Assembly (NCBI GenBank): GCA_947454485.1
Contig: CANGJJ010000011.1
Span: 34,244-98,243 of the forward strand
Length of the DNA: 64,000 bases
Direction of reading: 5' to 3'
Source: Beijerinckiaceae bacterium
GTDB lineage: Bacteria; Pseudomonadota; Alphaproteobacteria; Rhizobiales; Beijerinckiaceae
This document shows, piece after piece, positions 19,384 through 29,261 of the stretch. A program made the translations under genes and the position numbers. The number at the start of each line of letters is the position of its first letter. Positions within the stretch are counted from its first letter, which is position 1. The notes beneath the pieces are model-generated. The model did no database searches. It saw nothing but the letters and a program-made list of their open reading frames with translations, and was not told the DNA's origin.

Positions 19384-20384
19384 CAGGCGGCCTCCAGAGG
19401 CATATCTGTCAAAATCTGCGTCAGCAGACGCGATACAGCGCGGCTGTCTTCGCCCGTCACCAGCGCGAGCCGGTCTGCCTCACGTGCACCCGCATATTCG
19501 GCATAGGCAGACAGATGCTTGCGGGCATGGCGAAGGCCCGCCAGTGGGCCAAAGAGCGCCAACAGGCCCTCATAATGTTCCAGCGCCGCTTCCGCCCGCT
19601 GCGACCCCGAAGGTGCCGCCCAAGGGCGTCCTGCGAGACCTGCTGCGATCCGCCCGACAAGCCATGGCTGGCCGGTGGCGGCACGGCCAATCATGACGCC
19701 CTGCGCGCCCGACTGATCGATCATGGCTCTGGCGTCTTCGACACAGGTGCAGTCGCCATTGGCGATGACGGGGATCGAGACCGCCTCTGTCACCGCGCGG
19801 ATGGCTGCCCAATTGGCTTGGCCTTTGTAGAATTGCTGGCGGGTACGGCCGTGGATTGTCACCAGCTGGATGCCAGCCGCCTCAGCGCTGGCCGCAAGGG
19901 CTGGCGCGTTCAGGCTCGCCTCATCCCAGCCCAGCCGCATCTTGAGCGTCACGGGGATGCTGACGGCTTTGACGGTTGCCTCAATCAACTGCAGGGCGAG
20001 CTGTGGTTGGCGCATGAGGGCCGACCCAGCATAGCCGCCCGTGACCCGCTTGGCGGGGCAACCCATATTGATGTCGATGATCGAGGCGCCCGAGTCCTGC
20101 CCCAGCTTGGCAGCCTCGCCCATCCAATGGGGATCACAACCAGCTATCTGAACAACATGGAGGCCAAGCCCCTGCCCTTCGGCGCGCACCCGGCTCTCCT
20201 CATCGCCTCGGACATAGTCATCGCTAGCGACCATCTCTGAGACGACCATGGAAGCACCGAAGCGCGCGGCGACCCGCCGCATCGCGACATCTGTCACGCC
20301 GGACATGGGTGCCAGCACCGCGCAACCGGACAAAGCCACAGGCCCGATTGAGATGCTGCTCAAAGAATGAGCATTTTTCGACAT
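19383..20384 (-). CDS. dusB: tRNA-dihydrouridine synthase, DusB-like
   Basis: A 333-residue FMN-dependent enzyme that reduces uridines in the tRNA D-loop. The FMN-binding LAPMSGVTD is near the N-terminus, [12 protein letters not shown] carries the catalytic Cys, and [29 protein letters not shown] and VIANGDC follow. The start at 20384 (MSKNAHSL) matches the family; the frame extends 34 codons upstream without similarity. Head of the dusB-ntrBC block, as in other alphaproteobacteria and in enterobacterial dusB-fis. The short region to ispDF (about 105 bases) is a divergent promoter region. Confidence 0.94.
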   Translation of the reverse strand: MSKNAHSLSSISIGPVALSGCAVLAPMSGVTDVAMRRVAARFGASMVVSEMVASDDYVRGDEESRVRAEGQGLGLHVVQIAGCDPHWMGEAAKLGQDSGASIIDINMGCPAKRVTGGYAGSALMRQPQLALQLIEATVKAVSIPVTLKMRLGWDEASLNAPALAASAEAAGIQLVTIHGRTRQQFYKGQANWAAIRAVTEAVSIPVIANGDCTCVEDARAMIDQSGAQGVMIGRAATGQPWLVGRIAAGLAGRPWAAPSGSQRAEAALEHYEGLLALFGPLAGLRHARKHLSAYAEYAGAREADRLALVTGEDSRAVSRLLTQILTDMPLEAA

Positions 20385-20488
20385 GCCCAGACTATAGTCA
20401 AAATTGTGCGCTGCCGCAACGCGCCCTCCTGGGTTTGACGCGTGGTACGAAACGGGCGACACAGGACAGGAGGGTGAAAGCGCCAAGC

Positions 20489-21673
20489 ATGACTGACCAA
20501 ATTGCCATCATCGTCGTCGCTGCAGGGCGCGGACAACGCGCCGGTGAAGGCCTGCCTAAACAATATCGTCTATTGGCGGGCAGGACCGTCATGACCCATG
20601 CGATTGAAGCGCTGCATGCAGCTGCACCGCAGGCCCGCATCATCACTGTCATTCATCCTGATGATCGCCCGCTCTATGAGGCTGCGGTCGAGGCATTGAG
20701 TTCCACGGCGCAATCGGCCCTGCTGCCTTATGTTCATGGTGGAGCTACGCGGCAGCATAGTGTGCAAGCGGGGCTTGAAGCGCTGCAGGCGAATGCGCCG
20801 CAAATTGTGCTCATTCACGATTGCGCCCGCCCCTTCGCCTCTGCCGCGCTCATCGCCCGAGCGATTGAGGCTGCGCGCTCGCATGGCGCCGCTGTACCTG
20901 CGATTGCTCTCACGGACACTGTGAAGCAGATTGATGCATCCGGGCGCATCATCGCAACGCCGCCCCGCAATCAATTGCGCGCTGTGCAAACGCCGCAAGC
21001 CTTCCAATTCGAGCTGATCCTCAAAGCGCATCGCAAAGCGGCCAGCGCCACGCAAGATCTCACCGACGATGCTGCTGTGGCAGAATTTGCGGGCCATGCG
21101 GTCTATGTGTTTGAGGGCGAAGCACAGAATATCAAACTCACAACACCAGATGATTTTGACAAGGCAGAGACAAGGCTCATGGCGCAACTCAACGATATTC
21201 GCACCGGTCAGGGTTTTGATGTCCATGCCTTTACCCCCGGCGATCATGTGTGGCTGGGTGGTGTGAAAATTCCCCACACAGAAAAACTGCTCGGCCATTC
21301 AGACGCAGATGTGCTCATGCATGCCGTGACCGATGCCATCTATGGCGCATTGGCTGATTGTGACATTGGTGCGCATTTCCCGCCCTCCGATCAGCAATGG
21401 AAAGATGCGGCCTCCGACATTTTCCTGCGTCATGCTGTTGAGCGCGTGCGTTTGCGCGGTGGTGTGATTGCGCATATTGATGCGACGATCATTTGCGAGG
21501 CCCCAAAAGTTGGGCCACATCGCGATGCCATTCGCGCACAGCTGGCGCAGATCATGGGCATTGATATGTCGCGTGTCGCCGTCAAGGCGACGACGTCTGA
21601 GGAGCTGGGCTTCACGGGGCGGCGCGAAGGTATTGCAGCGATGGCTTTGGCCACGGTTCGATTGCCGGAGTAA
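20489..21673 (+). CDS. ispDF: Bifunctional IspD/IspF of the MEP isoprenoid pathway
   Basis: A 394-residue fusion. IspD (about residues 1-230) is the 2-C-methyl-D-erythritol 4-phosphate cytidylyltransferase, with [18 protein letters not shown] and LIHDCARPF. IspF (about 235-394) makes the cyclic diphosphate and carries DVHAF and [15 protein letters not shown] metal-binding motifs. Fusion of these two enzymes is common in alphaproteobacteria. The start at 20489 has AGGAGGG about 12 bases upstream; the open frame back to 20309 is not family-like. cinA follows after three bases. Confidence 0.97.
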   Translation: MTDQIAIIVVAAGRGQRAGEGLPKQYRLLAGRTVMTHAIEALHAAAPQARIITVIHPDDRPLYEAAVEALSSTAQSALLPYVHGGATRQHSVQAGLEALQANAPQIVLIHDCARPFASAALIARAIEAARSHGAAVPAIALTDTVKQIDASGRIIATPPRNQLRAVQTPQAFQFELILKAHRKAASATQDLTDDAAVAEFAGHAVYVFEGEAQNIKLTTPDDFDKAETRLMAQLNDIRTGQGFDVHAFTPGDHVWLGGVKIPHTEKLLGHSDADVLMHAVTDAIYGALADCDIGAHFPPSDQQWKDAASDIFLRHAVERVRLRGGVIAHIDATIICEAPKVGPHRDAIRAQLAQIMGIDMSRVAVKATTSEELGFTGRREGIAAMALATVRLPE

Positions 21674-21676
21674 GAC

Positions 21677-22174
21677 ATGGCCTCGCCCTTCGATCAAGAA
21701 CTCGTCGACAAAGCCACGCGCATCATCGAAACCTGCACAGCAAAAGGCTTGATGATTGCCACCGCAGAATCTTGCACCGGTGGTTTGGTAGCGGGTTTGC
21801 TAACAGAAATCTCAGGCTCGTCGTCTGTCATAGATCGCGGCTTCGTCACTTATTCCAATGCTGCCAAACAAGACATGCTTGGCGTGCCGCAAACATTGCT
21901 TGACCAATATGGCGCAGTCAGCGAATCCGTCGCCAAAGCTATGGCGGAAGGTGCTCTGACACATTCACGCGCTAACATCGCCGTTGCGATCACAGGTGTG
22001 GCGGGGCCCACAGGTGGCAGTGCAGACAAGCCTGTTGGCCTCGTGCATTTTGCCAGCGCACGAAGCGGGCAAGATACACGGCCGGTTGAAAAACGCTTCG
22101 GGGATTTGGGACGCACACAGGTGCGGCGCGCAGCAATCAACTGCGCGCTCGACCTCATTTTGCAGCGGATCTGA
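21677..22174 (+). CDS. CinA-family nicotinamide-nucleotide amidohydrolase
   Basis: A 165-residue protein equal to the C-terminal domain of CinA (PncC type), which deamidates nicotinamide mononucleotide in NAD recycling. Motifs are ATAESCTGGLVAGLLTEISG (about residues 20-39, with the active Ser), FVTYSNAAKQDMLGV, AVSESVAKAMAEGA and AVAITGVAGPTGG. The N-terminal pyrophosphatase domain of long CinA is absent, as in E. coli PncC. It starts three bases after ispDF and abuts the convergent gentisate dioxygenase stop. Confidence 0.92.
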   Translation: MASPFDQELVDKATRIIETCTAKGLMIATAESCTGGLVAGLLTEISGSSSVIDRGFVTYSNAAKQDMLGVPQTLLDQYGAVSESVAKAMAEGALTHSRANIAVAITGVAGPTGGSADKPVGLVHFASARSGQDTRPVEKRFGDLGRTQVRRAAINCALDLILQRI

Positions 22175-23203
22175 TCAGAGCACTTCGTCGCGGAAGAAGC
22201 CCATCGCATCTTGCGCGGCGCGATCAGAATAACTGAAGATCGTGCAATCCTCATTGGTCTTGAACGAGATCTCGCACCATGAAGGAGCGACAAAGATATC
22301 GTGCGGGCCAAAGGCAAAAGACTGGCCCTTGATCGTTACGGTGCCCGTCCCTTCAGCGACATTGAAGACGATATTCTCTGTCGAGCGATATTTCTTGCCG
22401 TCAAACCCCTTGGGCATGAACTGCATAAAGGCCGCCATGGTCGGGAAGGGATATTTCCCGTCAGCGGGATTGGCGTAGCGAAGCTTCACGCCATGAGCTG
22501 CATGCAAGGGCTGAGACTTGTAGAGATGACGTAGCGCCTCGCAGGTGCGCTCATAGGGATAGCGCAGGATCGGCGAGGCATGGGTTTCAGCTTTATAATC
22601 GACAGGCAGAAGTGCAGAGCCGAAGGCCGCAGTTGAATCGCCCTCGGAGCGATAGAGGGGCTGCACATCTTCAGGATAATCTTCGCGGAACGTTGCGCCG
22701 AAGAATTTCGTGAAGGCGGAATCAAGACCGTCCATCCACACGACAGGTTCATTTCCAATATTACCATGATCGTGCCACGACCAATTGGGCGTCACCAGAA
22801 AATCACCGGGCTGCATCATCGCGCGCTCGCCAGCCACAGCGGTGTAAGCGCCCTTGCCTTCAACGACAAAGCGCAATGCATTGGGCGTATGGCGATGGGC
22901 TGCTGCAACTTCGCCTGGAAGAATGATCTGCAAGCCGGTGAAGAGCGTGTTGGCGATGAAACTCGATCCGCGCATGGTTGGGTTTTCGAGCATCAAGACG
23001 CGGCGCTCGGCAAGCTTGGTGCCGATCAGTTCACAAGCCTTCATCAATTGCGGCTTCAGATCCGCCCATGACCAAAGCTTGGCCTGACAGGCAGAGCCCG
23101 GCTGCTGGGAGACTGTGCGCTCCCACAGGGGATTGAGATCAAGCGCTTTGATGTCTTTTGAAAAAGCCACGAGCTCGGGCGTCTGGGTGGCATCATGTGA
23201 CAT
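22175..23203 (-). CDS. Gentisate 1,2-dioxygenase
   Basis: A 342-residue bicupin ring-cleavage enzyme that opens gentisate to maleylpyruvate with Fe(II) and O2. The iron-binding cupin shows H103-R-H105 in AAAHRHTPNALRF and H144 in WSWHDHGN. A second cupin occupies about residues 250-330 (FGPHDIFVAPSW). Length fits the family. No maleylpyruvate isomerase or fumarylpyruvate hydrolase lies nearby, so the pathway must be completed elsewhere. It sits 57 bases after coq10, inside an otherwise housekeeping block; salicylate- or hydroxynaphthoate-type ring dioxygenases of the same superfamily are alternatives. Confidence 0.85.
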   Translation of the reverse strand: MSHDATQTPELVAFSKDIKALDLNPLWERTVSQQPGSACQAKLWSWADLKPQLMKACELIGTKLAERRVLMLENPTMRGSSFIANTLFTGLQIILPGEVAAAHRHTPNALRFVVEGKGAYTAVAGERAMMQPGDFLVTPNWSWHDHGNIGNEPVVWMDGLDSAFTKFFGATFREDYPEDVQPLYRSEGDSTAAFGSALLPVDYKAETHASPILRYPYERTCEALRHLYKSQPLHAAHGVKLRYANPADGKYPFPTMAAFMQFMPKGFDGKKYRSTENIVFNVAEGTGTVTIKGQSFAFGPHDIFVAPSWCEISFKTNEDCTIFSYSDRAAQDAMGFFRDEVL

Positions 23204-23260
23204 CGCTATGTCTCCTCACTCGTTCATTCTGTTCAGGCTTGCGGGACGGAGAAGTTGGCG

Positions 23261-23758
23261 TCAAGTCCCGCGCTCGTCAGATGACTTGCGCAGCTGTCCG
23301 CTGCGTCCGTAGATAAAATCGGCGCGTTTTTCGAAGGCTTCGGCAAATTTGCGGAAGGCGGTGTCGAACATCGAGCCCATCAAGAGGCCGAGGGTGCGGC
23401 TCGCGAATTCATAGTCGATGAAGAATTCCACCTCGCAGGCGCGCTCCGCTCCCTCGATATCGCGGAAGGTCCAGCGGTTCTCGAGATGACGAAAGGGGCC
23501 ATCGACATATTCGACAAGAATGGAGAGTTCTTCGCGATAGAGAGTGACGCGGCTGGTGAAAGTCTCCCGGATCGCGCCATAGCCAACTTGCATATCGGCG
23601 AGGATCACGTCTTGCCCTGCATCATTGGTCAAGCGCCTGCGCACCCGCAAGCCCTGACAGAGCGGCAGGAAGCGCGGATATTGCTCCACGTCAGCGACGA
23701 GGTCGAACATATCCACTGCGGCATGGCGCACGCGGCGGGTGGTGCGATGAGAGGGCAT
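23261..23758 (-). CDS. Coenzyme Q-binding protein COQ10-like (START/RatA family)
   Basis: A 165-residue lipid-binding fold protein thought to help ubiquinone function in respiration. Diagnostic features are MFDLVADVEQYPRFLPLC near the N-terminus, VGYGAIRETFTSRV in the middle, and the C-terminal GLLMGSMFDTAFRKFAEAFEKRA. The start at 23758 (MPSHRTTRRV) matches relatives; ten codons upstream are open without similarity. Its place after lipA is conserved in Hyphomicrobiales. Confidence 0.88.
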   Translation of the reverse strand: MPSHRTTRRVRHAAVDMFDLVADVEQYPRFLPLCQGLRVRRRLTNDAGQDVILADMQVGYGAIRETFTSRVTLYREELSILVEYVDGPFRHLENRWTFRDIEGAERACEVEFFIDYEFASRTLGLLMGSMFDTAFRKFAEAFEKRADFIYGRSGQLRKSSDERGT

Positions 23759-23830
23759 GACAAACCTAGGTGAAACCCGCGCCCTCATAGCACGCTGGTG
23801 TTTCAGGTAAACCCGGTAAGGTGCGAGGGC

Positions 23831-24400
23831 TCATCCCGGCTTGCCACCTTTGACGAAATGATCGCCAAAACCGCCCGCCTGCGGCAAGTGCGTCAGGAAA
23901 TTCAGCACATCCCCCCGCGAGCGCAGGATGAAGATGGTTCGGTTGCGGCGCTCCCGGTCGATCGCACCCATAATGCGGGGCGCCACATCGCTCGGGAAAT
24001 TAAAAATATCCTTGAGTTTGGGCCAACGCGGCATGGCGGACCCCGAGCCTTTAGCGTCCGCCCTCCCCCGGATCGTGCTTTTGATGACGCTCATGGCGCA
24101 GAATGAGACCGGCAGATCGACCCAGACGAACCAATCGGCGCGCGGAACGCGCAGATCCAGAGTGTTGATGTCATTGCCCGCCATGATCCAGTCGTCACCC
24201 GCGCAGAGCTTGGCCACATGGCTCCGCCAAGAGCTGGCGTCCTTGGGCTCGAAACGCTCGCGCTCCTGCTCGATCTGGATGAGAGGAAGATTGAAGCGCT
24301 GCGACAATTCGCGCCCCAGCCTGAGACGCCCAGCGCCACGATTGCCTAGGATGAGGACCCGCCGCGGCTGCTCTACCTGAAACCGAAGCGGATGCTCCAT
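23831..24400 (-). CDS. P-loop AAA/adenylate-kinase-like protein with degenerate Walker A
   Basis: A 189-residue protein resembling the small FlaR/adenylate-kinase-like family: a P-loop at the N-terminus, then a W..AGN motif (DDWIMAGND) and an ADWFVWVDLP strand. The expected GxGKS/T reads GNRGAGRLRLG, so the Walker A lysine is Arg25 and the Ser/Thr is Leu26. Catalysis is therefore doubtful; it may bind nucleotide weakly or be a structural relative. It lies 15 bases before lipA, co-directional, between lipA and coq10. Function unknown. Confidence 0.6.
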   Translation of the reverse strand: MEHPLRFQVEQPRRVLILGNRGAGRLRLGRELSQRFNLPLIQIEQERERFEPKDASSWRSHVAKLCAGDDWIMAGNDINTLDLRVPRADWFVWVDLPVSFCAMSVIKSTIRGRADAKGSGSAMPRWPKLKDIFNFPSDVAPRIMGAIDRERRNRTIFILRSRGDVLNFLTHLPQAGGFGDHFVKGGKPG

Positions 24401-24415
24401 AGGGTCCCCTGGGCG

Positions 24416-25405
24416 TTAAGTTCGTGCCAGCCGCGCTGCCTTCAACTTTGCGAAATCCTCGCCCGCATGATGCGAAGACCGCGTCAGTGGAGACGCCGAC
24501 ACAAGCAGAAACCCCTTGGCCCCGGCTACGGTTTCATAGGACTTGAACTCTTCTGGTGTGACGAAGCGCATCACCTCATGATGTTTGCGCGTCGGCTGCA
24601 GATATTGCCCGATGGTCAGGAAGTCGACATCTGCAGAGCGCAGGTCATCCATGAGCTGCAAAACTTCGTTCCGCTCCTCGCCCAACCCGACCATGATGCC
24701 GGATTTGGTAAAGATGGTAGGATCAAGCTCCTTCACCCGCTGCAACAAGCGGATCGAATGGAAATAGCGCGCACCGGGACGCACCTTCAAATATTTCGAC
24801 GGCACTGTTTCCAGATTGTGGTTGAACACATCGGGACGTGCCGCCACCACAACCTCAAGCGCACCCTCCTTGCGCAAAAAGTCGGGCGTCAGAATTTCAA
24901 TCGTGGTCTTGGGCGAGCGCTCGCGAATGGCTCTGATGGTCTGCGCGAAATGCTCAGCACCGCCATCAGCCAGATCATCGCGATCAACCGACGTGATCAC
25001 CACATGGCTGAGGCCCAGCTTGGCGACAGCGTCGGCAACCTTGGCGGGCTCTTGCGCATCGAGTGCTTCAGGCAGGCCTGTGCGCACATTGCAGAAGGCG
25101 CAGGCGCGCGTGCAGGTGTCGCCCATGATCATGAAGGTTGCGTGCTTCTTCTCCCAGCACTCGCCGACATTGGGGCAGCCTGCTTCTTCGCACACGGTGA
25201 CGAGCTTATGCTCTTTCACGATACGGTTGGTCTCGGCCCATTGCGGGGAGCCGGGAGCCTTCACGCGGATCCAATCCGGCTTGCGCAGAATGGGCGTGTC
25301 GGGGCGATTGGCTTTTTCAGGATGGCGTGGCTTGGCCGCCTCGCTGGCGCTGGTGTCGCCTGCGTTCCGCCGGGGGTCTTTGTTGATATCGAAGACAACC
25401 GCCAT
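24416..25405 (-). CDS. lipA: Lipoyl synthase
   Basis: A 329-residue radical-SAM enzyme that inserts two sulfurs into octanoyl groups on E2-type proteins. The radical-SAM cluster motif is in [10 protein letters not shown] (CxxxCxxC) and the auxiliary cluster motif is [13 protein letters not shown] (C-x4-C-x5-C). I prefer the start at 25405 (MAVVFDIN), which matches rhizobial LipA and has AGGATGAG upstream; an ATG at 25441 would add 12 residues. Its substrates PdhB and PdhC are encoded in the same gene run just upstream. Confidence 0.97.
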   Translation of the reverse strand: MAVVFDINKDPRRNAGDTSASEAAKPRHPEKANRPDTPILRKPDWIRVKAPGSPQWAETNRIVKEHKLVTVCEEAGCPNVGECWEKKHATFMIMGDTCTRACAFCNVRTGLPEALDAQEPAKVADAVAKLGLSHVVITSVDRDDLADGGAEHFAQTIRAIRERSPKTTIEILTPDFLRKEGALEVVVAARPDVFNHNLETVPSKYLKVRPGARYFHSIRLLQRVKELDPTIFTKSGIMVGLGEERNEVLQLMDDLRSADVDFLTIGQYLQPTRKHHEVMRFVTPEEFKSYETVAGAKGFLLVSASPLTRSSHHAGEDFAKLKAARLART

Positions 25406-25473
25406 GATCTCATCCTGTCGCGCGGGACCGCGTTCTGACATCTGTATCTAGGCCGCAGAGGCCCAGCGTGCAA

Positions 25474-26184
25474 TCACCTTGGCGTATGACTGCCCTGCGC
25501 TTTGCGCGGGGGGCCACCCGCCATGCCAAACCACAGGACATGGCGCGCGCCGCTCTTGCCGCGATGCGCCCGCACTTTGACCTCCTCAACGTCGAATTGG
25601 GCTTTGGACATGCGCTTGGCAAAATCCCGATCAGGCCCCTGCGACCAGACCCCCAAAACCCCGCCCGGTTTCAGCGCGCGCCGCGCCACAGCGAGCCCCG
25701 CCATTCCGTAGAGACTGTCATTGGCATTTTGCGTCATGCCATCAGGTCCATTGTCGACATCGAGCAGGATCGCATCCCATGCCCCTGCCCCATCGCGCAT
25801 GATCTTGGCGACATCAGTCATATCAATCCGCACGCGCGGATCATCAAGGCAGCCATCAAAGAGCGATGCCATCGGGCCTTTGGCCCAGGACACGACCGCA
25901 GGCAAGAGTTCAGACACAACAATCAGAGCATCAGGACTTGCGACACTGAGCATGGCCCGGAGCGTAAAGCCCATACCAAGGCCACCGATCAAAATGCGTG
26001 GGCGCTTGCGATCAGCAATCCTCGAATAGCCGATGGTCGCGAGAGCCTCTTCAGACGCACTCAAACGACTGTTCATCAGCTCAATCGTGTCGAGGCGAAT
26101 GGAAAACTCATCGCCGCGACGCGATAGTTTCAACTCGCCCCCGCCAGGAACCTGAATACGGTCGAGATGGATCCAGGGTTGCAC
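25474..26184 (-). CDS. Spermidine-synthase-like (SpeE-fold) methyltransferase-type protein
   Basis: A 236-residue Rossmann-fold protein. ILIGGLGMGFTLRAML (about residues 64-79) is the nucleotide-binding glycine loop, LIVVSELLPAVVSW the acidic strand and AILLDVDNGPDG the motif IV region, as in spermidine-synthase-like proteins. It lacks a clear polyamine-synthase N-terminal domain and its substrate is unknown. It starts one base after the lpdA stop and continues toward lipA, so it is probably in the pdh operon. Confidence 0.75.
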   Translation of the reverse strand: MQPWIHLDRIQVPGGGELKLSRRGDEFSIRLDTIELMNSRLSASEEALATIGYSRIADRKRPRILIGGLGMGFTLRAMLSVASPDALIVVSELLPAVVSWAKGPMASLFDGCLDDPRVRIDMTDVAKIMRDGAGAWDAILLDVDNGPDGMTQNANDSLYGMAGLAVARRALKPGGVLGVWSQGPDRDFAKRMSKAQFDVEEVKVRAHRGKSGARHVLWFGMAGGPPRKAQGSHTPR

Positions 26185-26185
26185 G

Positions 26186-27631
26186 TCAGCTGTGGATCAC
26201 GCGGCCATAAGCATCCATCACCGATTCATGCATCATCTCCGAAAGGGTCGGATGCGGGAACACAGTGTGGATCAACTCTTCCTCGGTCGTCTCGAGGTTC
26301 ATGGCAATCACATAGCCCTGAATGAGTTCGGTCACTTCAGCGCCCACCATATGCGCGCCGAGCAACTTGCCGCTCTTGGCGTCAAAGATGGTCTTCACGA
26401 GACCTTCAGGCTCGCCCAGCGCAATCGCTTTGCCATTGCCCACGAAGGAGAAGCGACCAACCTTGACCGTATGGCCAGCCTCTTTGGCTTTGGCTTCGGT
26501 GAGACCAACGCTGGCGACCTGCGGATGGCAATAAGTGCAGCCGGGGATCATGGTCTTTTCCATCGCATGGGTATGCAGACCCTTGATGGTTTCGACGCAG
26601 ATCACGCCTTCATGTTCAGCCTTATGCGCGAGCATCGGCGGGCCAGCGACATCACCGATTGCATAAACGCCGGGAACATTGGTGCGGCCCTTGCCGTCGG
26701 TGACAACTGCGCCGCGATCCATTTTCACGCCGAGCTTTTCAAGGCCCAAACCTTCAGTGTTGCACACAACACCAACAGCCGAGATCAAACGCTCTGCTTT
26801 AAGAACCTGCTTGGCGCCCTTGTCGTCTTCGACATGGCAGGTGACATCATTGGCACCCTTTTCAACCTTCACGACTTTCGTGGAGGTCATGATCTTGATG
26901 CCAGCTTTTTCGAAACGCTTGCGCGCAACAGCTGCGATCTCGGCATCTTCCACCGGCATGATCTGCGGCAGAACTTCAACGACGGTCACTTCGCAACCCA
27001 TGGTGCGATAGAAGCTGGCGAATTCAATACCAATCGCGCCTGACCCCATCACCACAAGCGACTTGGGGAAAGACGGGGGATTCATCGCTTCGAAATAGGT
27101 CCAGATCAATTTGCCATCGGGCTCGATGCCCGGCAGAACGCGCGGGCGTGCGCCGGTGGCAACAATGATGTGCTTTGCGGCATAAACGCCTTCACCCAAG
27201 ACGCCCTTGGGAGCTGGATGTTGTGGCTGCACGGCAGGCTTCTTTGAGGCGCTGACGGTGACTTCACCAACTTTGGTGATATTCGCCTCGCCCCAAATCA
27301 CATCAACTTTATTTTTCTTCAGCAGAAAACCAACGCCGCCATTGAGCTGTGCCGACACACCGCGCGACCGCTTGATGACAGCTGAAGGATCAAAGGTCAC
27401 TTTGCCTTCAATCTTCAAACCGTAATCTTCGGCATGTTGCGCATAGTGGAAGATCTCAGCCGAGCGCAGCAAAGCCTTGGTGGGGATGCAGCCCCAGTTG
27501 AGACAAATACCGCCCAGATGTTCGCGCTCAACGACAGCGGTTTTAAAACCGAGCTGCGCTGCACGAATGGCCGAGACATAACCGCCCGGACCGCCACCAA
27601 TGATGAGAATGTCGTAAGGAGCGTTCGCCAT
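26186..27631 (-). CDS. lpdA: Dihydrolipoamide dehydrogenase (E3)
   Basis: A 481-residue flavoprotein that reoxidises dihydrolipoyl groups and reduces NAD. FAD-binding IIGGGPGGY is at the N-terminus, the redox disulfide is C43-LNWG-C48, and NAD-binding VVMGSGAIGIEFA lies near residue 190. The C-terminal HTVFPHPTLSEMMHES carries the catalytic His-Glu pair. It lies 11 bases after pdhC and is the E3 of the pyruvate dehydrogenase complex here; other 2-oxoacid complexes may have separate copies elsewhere. Confidence 0.97.
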   Translation of the reverse strand: MANAPYDILIIGGGPGGYVSAIRAAQLGFKTAVVEREHLGGICLNWGCIPTKALLRSAEIFHYAQHAEDYGLKIEGKVTFDPSAVIKRSRGVSAQLNGGVGFLLKKNKVDVIWGEANITKVGEVTVSASKKPAVQPQHPAPKGVLGEGVYAAKHIIVATGARPRVLPGIEPDGKLIWTYFEAMNPPSFPKSLVVMGSGAIGIEFASFYRTMGCEVTVVEVLPQIMPVEDAEIAAVARKRFEKAGIKIMTSTKVVKVEKGANDVTCHVEDDKGAKQVLKAERLISAVGVVCNTEGLGLEKLGVKMDRGAVVTDGKGRTNVPGVYAIGDVAGPPMLAHKAEHEGVICVETIKGLHTHAMEKTMIPGCTYCHPQVASVGLTEAKAKEAGHTVKVGRFSFVGNGKAIALGEPEGLVKTIFDAKSGKLLGAHMVGAEVTELIQGYVIAMNLETTEEELIHTVFPHPTLSEMMHESVMDAYGRVIHS

Positions 27632-27642
27632 TGTGGTTCTCC

Positions 27643-28959
27643 TTAGACCAGCATCGCCATCGGATTTTCGATGTAGTGACGGAAGGCCGAGATCAGCTCA
27701 GCGCCCAAGGCACCATCAACCGCGCGATGATCTGTCGAGAGCGTGACGCTCATCACATTGGCGACGGTCGGCTGACCATTCTTGACCACAACCCGCTGCT
27801 CACCCGCACCAACAGCCAAAATAGTGGCGTGAGGCGGATTGATGACAGCCGAGAAATGCTTGATGCCAAACATGCCCAAGTTAGACACAGCCGAAGTGCC
27901 GCCCTGATATTCATCGGGCTTCAGCTTGCGATTGCGTGCACGGGCCGCAAGATCTTTCATCTCATTGGAGATGGCAGAGAGCGACTTGGTGTCAGCATTG
28001 CGCACAACAGGCGTGATGAGCCCGCCGGGAATCGAAACAGCAACACCAAGATCAATCGTGCTGTGTTTCAGCATCGCGCCTTCCGTCCAGGTCACATTGG
28101 CGTCAGGCACCTTCTTGAGCGCCATAGCGAGTGCCTTGATGACGAAGTCATTGACGGAGACTTTATAGGCAGGCTTACCACCAACCTCCGGCGCGCCCTT
28201 GTTCACGTCTTCACGCAGCGCCATCAGCTTGTCGAGTTCGCAATCCACCGTGAGATAGAAATGCGGGATGGTTTGCTTGGCTTCCACCAGACGGCGCGCA
28301 ATGGTTTTGCGCATCGAGTCATGGGGAATTTCTTCATAGGTGCCGGGCTGGAAGAGCTTCTTGATTTGCTCATCAGCCATGCCGCTGGCCATGGGAGCCG
28401 CAGATGCGCTGGCCGCTGTGGCAGGCTTCAAGGCGCCGCCTGCAAGAGCTGCCTTCACATCGCGCTCAACAATACGGCCGTGAGGACCGGTGCCACTGAT
28501 GCGCGCCAGATCAATATTGCCGTCCTTAGCAAGTCGCTTGGCCAGCGGCGAAGCAAAGACGCGCGCGCCAGCAGGAGCAGCAGCAGCAATAGCTGCGGGC
28601 GCTGCCACAGGTGCCGATGCAGGGGCTGGTGCAGCGGAGGGCGCAGGGGCCGCAGAAGCAGCAGCCTTGGGCGCAGGTGCAGCACCACCCGAGGCGGCAG
28701 CGCTTGCAACATCTTCGCCTTCGCCCGCAACAATCGCGATGAGCTGATTGACCGGCACATCAGACGTGCCAGCGGCGATGACGATCTTGGCAAGCGTACC
28801 CTCGTCAACGGCTTCGACCTCCATTGTGGCCTTATCCGTTTCGATCTCAGCGAGCACATCACCCGCCTTGATCTTGTCGCCTTCCTTCTTGAGCCAGCGA
28901 GCGAGGTTGCCCTTCTCCATCGTCGGTGACAGCGCGGGCATCAGGATATTGATCGGCAT
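27643..28959 (-). CDS. pdhC: Pyruvate dehydrogenase E2, dihydrolipoamide acetyltransferase
   Basis: A 438-residue core subunit of the complex. The lipoyl domain is at residues 1-78 with lipoylated K43 in [10 protein letters not shown]. An Ala/Pro-rich hinge (about 80-130) leads to the peripheral subunit-binding domain (about 135-172, [27 protein letters not shown]). The acetyltransferase domain (about 200-438) ends with [15 protein letters not shown], carrying the catalytic His. The start at 28959 ([10 protein letters not shown]) is where the lipoyl domain begins; a longer frame is not family-like. DUF5076 and pdhB lie immediately upstream. Confidence 0.97.
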   Translation of the reverse strand: MPINILMPALSPTMEKGNLARWLKKEGDKIKAGDVLAEIETDKATMEVEAVDEGTLAKIVIAAGTSDVPVNQLIAIVAGEGEDVASAAASGGAAPAPKAAASAAPAPSAAPAPASAPVAAPAAIAAAAPAGARVFASPLAKRLAKDGNIDLARISGTGPHGRIVERDVKAALAGGALKPATAASASAAPMASGMADEQIKKLFQPGTYEEIPHDSMRKTIARRLVEAKQTIPHFYLTVDCELDKLMALREDVNKGAPEVGGKPAYKVSVNDFVIKALAMALKKVPDANVTWTEGAMLKHSTIDLGVAVSIPGGLITPVVRNADTKSLSAISNEMKDLAARARNRKLKPDEYQGGTSAVSNLGMFGIKHFSAVINPPHATILAVGAGEQRVVVKNGQPTVANVMSVTLSTDHRAVDGALGAELISAFRHYIENPMAMLV

Positions 28960-28967
28960 GGGTCGCC

Positions 28968-29258
28968 TCAGTTGATCGTATCGCTGTGGTCGTCGGGAAG
29001 AGACCACTGGGATTGCAGGGTGCGGTAAATCTCCTCGAGCGCCTGATCACGCAGCGCGTCACCCTCTTGCGAATACATGCGCGCCACATGGCGAGCGACA
29101 TCCACAAGCAGCGTGCCCCACACAGAAGGGCGCTCGAATGCGTTGCTGAGCGACACATGCAATTCACCTTCGAGGATGAAGGCGCGAAGCACCTCCTGAC
29201 CACCAGACGTCACAACATCCGGTGGCAGGGGGAGTTCATGCACGATGGGCTCAGCCAT
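28968..29258 (-). CDS. DUF5076-like small protein in the pdh operon
   Basis: A 96-residue protein with no signal peptide or membrane segment. Recognisable features are [31 protein letters not shown] and a C-terminal [10 protein letters not shown] recognise this as the small family (DUF5076) that sits in alphaproteobacterial pdh operons; no biochemical role is known to me. It lies three bases after pdhB and eight before pdhC, so it is coexpressed with E1-beta and E2 and may affect assembly or regulation (inference). Confidence 0.75.
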   Translation of the reverse strand: MAEPIVHELPLPPDVVTSGGQEVLRAFILEGELHVSLSNAFERPSVWGTLLVDVARHVARMYSQEGDALRDQALEEIYRTLQSQWSLPDDHSDTIN

Positions 29259-29261
29259 GGT

